From positions 1 through 9,389 of the forward strand of contig JAFWBZ010000288.1 in assembly GCA_017537105.1 (NCBI GenBank): DNA of 9,389 nucleotides, given 5' to 3'. Every line of letters begins with the position of its first letter. Position 1 is the first letter of the stretch. This DNA is from Clostridia bacterium. GTDB taxonomy: Bacteria > Bacillota > Clostridia > Christensenellales > Aristaeellaceae. The position numbers and the translations under genes are program-made. Shown here in pieces: positions 6,459-9,389 of this stretch. The notes under the pieces are model-generated. The model had not been told where the DNA came from, searched no databases, and was given only the letters and a program-made list of their open reading frames with translations.

Positions 6459-6720
6459 GGTCGGCTGCCCCTGCCCTTCGGGCTGTCGCAGCTACGCGCC
6501 CGCACAGCCATCCGCCTTCTGCGGTGTGCAGGGCGATAGTCGCAGCAGGGCTGCTCCCTTCCGGTCGGCGGCGGAGCATCGTTTCTTCTGTATTTCAAGT
6601 TTGGAACTCTCATGGCCCGGGCCAACGGGCGGATGGCATCCCGGTTGTGACGACGGATGGGCGTCGGTGCGATTGGTGACCGCTCCGGCCCGCGCCATGA
6701 AAGTTTCAATTCACCATATC
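6459..6720. other. Non-coding, hairpin-rich insert between purH and purD
   Basis: No convincing gene lies here. Several stems can be drawn. GCTGC/GCAGC (6464-6468 with 6488-6492) encloses GCCC-TTC-GGGC. A long interrupted stem spans 6492-6539: CTA, CGCCC, GCACA and CCGC pair with GCGG, TGTGC, GGGCG and TAG. GCAGC/GCTGC pairs at 6542-6554. TGCTCC/GGAGCA pairs at 6552-6578. TGGCCCGGGCCA (6613-6624) is a 12-bp palindrome, and CGACG/CGTCG pairs at 6651-6666. A short A/T-richer patch lies at 6579-6610. The purD frame is open upstream to 6526 and a 68-codon minus-strand ORF (6492-6698) exists, but neither resembles a known protein. It could be a structured RNA or a dispersed repeat; I find no clear promoter. 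Confidence 0.5.
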
Positions 6721-6723
6721 GTC

Positions 6724-6750
6724 AAAACCGGGCCTTGTGCCCGGTTTCTT
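6724..6750 (+). terminator. Intrinsic terminator-like hairpin upstream of purD
   Basis: AAACCGGGC (6725-6733) pairs perfectly with GCCCGGTTT (6739-6747) around a CTTGT loop, followed by CTT. The 3' arm supplies a short T run and A residues precede the stem, so it could act on either strand. It may limit read-through into purD-purL or act as an attenuator with the next hairpin. Confidence 0.65.
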
Positions 6751-6755
6751 CGGGA

Positions 6756-6777
6756 GGACCGGGACGCTGCCCGGTCC
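6756..6777 (+). other. Second hairpin upstream of purD, sharing arm sequence with the first
   Basis: GGACCGGG (6756-6763) pairs perfectly with CCCGGTCC (6770-6777) around a six-base loop. Its core arms ACCGGG and CCCGGT are the same as those of the preceding terminator-like hairpin. CCCGGT at 6740-6745 can therefore pair with ACCGGG at 6758-6763 instead, which excludes both hairpins. No T run follows. Confidence 0.55.
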
Positions 6778-6788
6778 GGAAAAAGCTT

Positions 6789-6804
6789 CGGGGCAACGGC
6801 CCCG
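6789..6804 (+). other. Third hairpin, just upstream of the purD ribosome binding site
   Basis: CGGGGC (6789-6794) pairs with GCCCCG (6799-6804) around AACG. It ends four bases before GGGAGGG (6808-6814), the purD ribosome binding site, so it could influence access to it. The stem is identical to that of the purE-purC hairpin at 2123-2138 except for the loop. Confidence 0.4.
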
Positions 6805-6819
6805 GGCGGGAGGGTGTTT

Positions 6820-8097
6820 ATGAAGATACTGGTCGTCGGCGGCGGCGGGCGCGAGCACGCCATCATCAAAAAGCTGAAGGAAAACCCCAGGGTCACGCGG
6901 ATCGTCGCCCTGCCGGGCAACGCGGGCATCGCGCAGGACGCCGAATGCGTGCCCATCAAGGCCACCGACATCGACGGCATCGCGCAGTATGTGCGCGAGC
7001 ACCCGGTGGACTTCGCCGTGGTGGCGCCGGACGACCCGCTGGCACTGGGCTGCGTGGACCGGCTGCACGCGCTGGGCGTTCCCTGCTTTGGCCCGGACGC
7101 CCGTGCCGCACGCATCGAGGCCAGCAAGGTTTTTGCCAAGGAGCTCATGAAGAAGTACGGCATCCCGACGGCGGCCTACGAGGTGTTCGACGAAGCGGGT
7201 GCTGCGCTGGAGTACGTGAAGACCTGTCCGCTGCCCGTCGTGGTCAAGGCCGACGGCCTGGCGCTGGGCAAGGGCGTGGTGATCTGCTTTGACCGCCGCG
7301 AGGCCGAGGCCGCCGTGCGCGCCGCCATGATCGACGGGGCGTTCGGAACGAGCGGCAGCCGCATCGTCGTGGAGGAGTATCTGGAGGGGCCGGAGGTCAG
7401 CGTGCTGGCCTTCACCGACGGCCACGTGGTGAAGCCCATGGTGTCCTCCATGGACCACAAGCGCGTCGGAGACGGCGATGTAGGCCCCAATACCGGCGGC
7501 ATGGGCACCGTCGCGCCGAACCCCTGCTACACCCCCGAGGTGGCGGAGCGCTGCATGCGGGAGATCTTCCTGCCAACCATTGCGGCCATGAACGCCGAGG
7601 GCTGTCCCTTCAAGGGCTGCCTGTACTTTGGCCTGATGGTCACGAAGGACGGCCCGAAGGTGATCGAATACAACTGCCGCTTCGGCGACCCGGAGACCCA
7701 GGTGGTGCTGCCGCTGCTGCAGAGCGATCTGCTCACCATCATGACGGCCGTGGAGAACGGCACCCTGGCCGATGTGCCCGTGGAGTTCTCCAATGGCGCC
7801 GCCTGCTGCGTGATGCTGGCCTCCGGCGGCTACCCCGGAAAGTATGAAAAGGGCAAGGTCATCGACCTCGGGAAGGCCGAGACCATGGCACAGGTGTACC
7901 ACAGCGGCACCGGCCGCGACGGCGAGGGCAACCTCGTCACCGCCGGCGGGCGCGTGCTGGGCGTCTGCTGCACCGCGGATACGCTGGAGGAGGCCATCGA
8001 GAAGGCCTATGCCGCCGCCGACCAGGTGAAGTGGGACGGCATGATCTGCCGCCGCGACATCGGCCGTCGGGCCCTGGGAATCCTGAGAGGAGAATAG
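6820..8097 (+). CDS. purD: Phosphoribosylamine-glycine ligase PurD (GAR synthetase)
   Basis: PurD joins phosphoribosylamine and glycine with ATP to form GAR, the second step of the pathway. The 425-residue protein is of normal length and has the ATP-grasp layout: N-terminal VVGGGGREHA (5-14), KADGLALGKG (133-142) and EEYLEGPEVS (175-184). The MDHKRVGDGDVGPNTGGMG segment lies at 201-219, and metal ligands E273 and N275 precede RFGDPE (277-282). The frame is open back to 6526, but the ATG at 6820 is correct: MKILVVGGGG is the standard N-terminus and GGGAGGG (6808-6814) is five bases upstream. The stop TAG is six bases before purL. Unlike the tightly packed genes before it, it is preceded by a long structured interval. 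Confidence 0.97.
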   Translation: MKILVVGGGGREHAIIKKLKENPRVTRIVALPGNAGIAQDAECVPIKATDIDGIAQYVREHPVDFAVVAPDDPLALGCVDRLHALGVPCFGPDARAARIEASKVFAKELMKKYGIPTAAYEVFDEAGAALEYVKTCPLPVVVKADGLALGKGVVICFDRREAEAAVRAAMIDGAFGTSGSRIVVEEYLEGPEVSVLAFTDGHVVKPMVSSMDHKRVGDGDVGPNTGGMGTVAPNPCYTPEVAERCMREIFLPTIAAMNAEGCPFKGCLYFGLMVTKDGPKVIEYNCRFGDPETQVVLPLLQSDLLTIMTAVENGTLADVPVEFSNGAACCVMLASGGYPGKYEKGKVIDLGKAETMAQVYHSGTGRDGEGNLVTAGGRVLGVCCTADTLEEAIEKAYAAADQVKWDGMICRRDIGRRALGILRGE

Positions 8098-8103
8098 AGA
8101 GAC

Positions 8104-9389
8104 ATGGTCTATCGCGTATATGTGGAAAAAAAGCCCGGCTTCGATCACGAGGCCAGCGCGCTGTACAATGAACTGAAGTCCTTTCTGGGCATCGCGGGGC
8201 TCACGGGCGTGCGGATCCTGAACCGCTACGACGTGGAGAACATCGACGCGGCGCTGTTCGAGCAGGCCGTGCCCAACGTGTTTTCCGAGCCAATGCTGGA
8301 CGAGGTGTATCGCGGGATGCCCGAGTACGCCGGCGCGATCTTCGCGGCGGAGTACCTGCCCGGCCAGTTCGACCAGCGGGCGGATTCCGCGGCCCAGTGC
8401 ATCCAACTGCTGGCCCGGTGCGACCGCCCCGACGTGCGTACCGCCACGGTGTACATCCTGTCGGGCGCGCTGAGCGCGGAGGACATCGCGGCGGTGAAGA
8501 AGCACGTGATCAACCCCGTCGAGCGCCGCGAGGCGTCGCTCGCGCCGGTCGACACCCTCAAAACCGTCTTTTCCATCCCGGAGACCGTCGAGACCATGGC
8601 GGGTTTCATCGGCTACACTCCGGCGCAGCTGTGCGAATGCATCCGGCGCTTCGGTCTGGCCATGGACGCCGCAGACATCGCCTTCTGCCAGAAGTATTTC
8701 CAGGGCGAGGGCAGGAATCCCACCCTCACTGAGATCCGCATGATCGACACCTACTGGTCCGACCACTGTCGCCACACCACCTTCCTGACGGAGCTGGGCG
8801 AGGTGACGTTTGAGGACCCGGATGTGGAGGCCGCCTATGCCCGCTACCTGGCGCTGCGGGACGAGATCCACCGCACGAAGCCCGTGTGCCTGATGGACAT
8901 CGCCACCATCGGCGCGAAGGTGCTGAAGCAGCGCGGCGTGCTCACCGACCTGGACGAGTCCGACGAGATCAACGCCTGCACCATCCGCATGGACGTGGAT
9001 GTGCACGGTGAAAAGCAGAAGTGGCTTCTGCTGTTCAAGAACGAGACCCACAACCATCCCACCGAGATCGAGCCCTTCGGCGGCGCGGCCACCTGCATCG
9101 GCGGCGCGATCCGCGATCCGCTGTCCGGGCGCGGCTACGTCTACCAGGCCATGCGCGTCACCGGCGCGGCGGACCCCACCCGGCCCGTCGAAGCCACCAT
9201 CAAGGGCAAGCTGCCCCAGAGGCAGCTGGTGACCACCGCCGCGGCGGGCTATTCCAGCTACGGCAACCAGATCGGCCTGGCGACGGGCCTGGTGGAGGAG
9301 ATCTACCACGACGGCTACGCGGCCAAGCGCATGGAGATCGGTGCGGTGGTCGGCGCGGCTCCGGCGGATCAGGTGCGCCGGGAGGTTCC
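8104..9389 (+). CDS. purL: Phosphoribosylformylglycinamidine synthase PurL, long single-chain type, 5' part
   Basis: PurL converts FGAR to FGAM using glutamine and ATP. The first 428 residues are visible and the gene runs off the right edge. The N-terminus MVYRVYVEKKPGF resembles the PurS-like domain fused in long PurL chains. A linker follows, with the signature DTYWSDHCRHTTF (215-227, equivalent to NSEHCRHKIF of E. coli). Then comes the first synthetase half with KNETHNHPTEIEPFGGAAT (312-330) and GGAIRDPLSGRG (333-344). A long PurL of this family is about 1,200-1,300 residues and ends in a glutaminase domain, which would replace separate purS and purQ. The start is the ATG six bases after the purD stop, with GGAG at 8089-8092 inside the purD end. 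No internal stop or frameshift is seen. Confidence 0.95.
   Translation, partial: MVYRVYVEKKPGFDHEASALYNELKSFLGIAGLTGVRILNRYDVENIDAALFEQAVPNVFSEPMLDEVYRGMPEYAGAIFAAEYLPGQFDQRADSAAQCIQLLARCDRPDVRTATVYILSGALSAEDIAAVKKHVINPVERREASLAPVDTLKTVFSIPETVETMAGFIGYTPAQLCECIRRFGLAMDAADIAFCQKYFQGEGRNPTLTEIRMIDTYWSDHCRHTTFLTELGEVTFEDPDVEAAYARYLALRDEIHRTKPVCLMDIATIGAKVLKQRGVLTDLDESDEINACTIRMDVDVHGEKQKWLLLFKNETHNHPTEIEPFGGAATCIGGAIRDPLSGRGYVYQAMRVTGAADPTRPVEATIKGKLPQRQLVTTAAAGYSSYGNQIGLATGLVEEIYHDGYAAKRMEIGAVVGAAPADQVRREV

Noticed and set aside
6545..6570. A minus-strand segment, GACCGGAAGGGAGCAGCC, resembling the tetraloop region of bacterial SRP RNA
   Set aside because: The expected 5' partner CAGG of the symmetric loop is missing, and the flanking bases do not form the long SRP helix. 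Likely chance, though an Infernal SRP search would settle it.
6492..6698. A 68-codon minus-strand ORF in the purH-purD interval
   Set aside because: No known domain; it overlaps dense hairpins. Kept only as part of the unexplained-insert finding.
6526..6819. A 98-codon in-frame N-terminal extension of purD
   Set aside because: PurD normally starts at MKILVVGGGG, a strong ribosome binding site precedes that ATG, and the extension runs through a terminator-like hairpin with no family similarity.
6706..9309. An 867-codon open frame on the minus strand across purD and purL
   Set aside because: It lies opposite two certain genes and its product is repetitive in His, Gly, Ala, Val and Leu, as expected for the antisense of GC-rich codons. 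No family motif is visible.

Overview
The window reads as a chromosomal piece of a GC-rich member of the Firmicutes, most likely Clostridia of the kind common in the gut. The reasons are a CpsD-type tyrosine kinase next to a CpsB-type PHP phosphatase, PurBox-like operators of the Bacillus PurR type, strong AGGAGG ribosome binding sites, and a purine gene set of clostridial flavour: a stand-alone PurO-family IMP cyclohydrolase, a one-domain AICAR transformylase and a long single-chain PurL. All genes lie on the plus strand.

Positions 1-1270 hold the end of a polysaccharide regulatory pair: the C-terminal part of a BY-kinase with a tyrosine-rich tail, overlapped by ATGA with its cognate phosphatase. 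A hairpin with a UUCG tetraloop follows the phosphatase stop codon and probably ends that operon. Positions 1271-1620 are non-coding and hold, in order, further inverted repeats, an A/T-rich island with two PurBox-like operators, a clear sigma-A promoter (TTGACG-17-TATACT), a hairpin at the predicted transcript 5' end, and a short leader ORF with a perfect ribosome binding site that runs into purE.

Positions 1621-6458 are a compact run: purE, purC, purM, purN, IMP cyclohydrolase and AICAR transformylase. Gaps are short and there are two stop/start overlaps. A 361-base interval (6459-6819) with many hairpins then separates it from purD and purL; purL runs off the right edge. This interval includes a terminator-like hairpin and a second hairpin sharing its arm sequence, so purD-purL may be partly uncoupled from the upstream genes.

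Together the purine genes cover most steps from phosphoribosylamine to IMP. PurD makes GAR, PurN makes FGAR, PurL makes FGAM, PurM makes AIR, PurE and PurC make SAICAR, and the transformylase and cyclohydrolase close the ring to IMP. PurF, PurK and PurB are not in the window. I see no mobile-element gene, CRISPR array, tRNA or rRNA. The coding content is mostly well-known biology; the less explained parts are the purE leader and the purH-purD interval.
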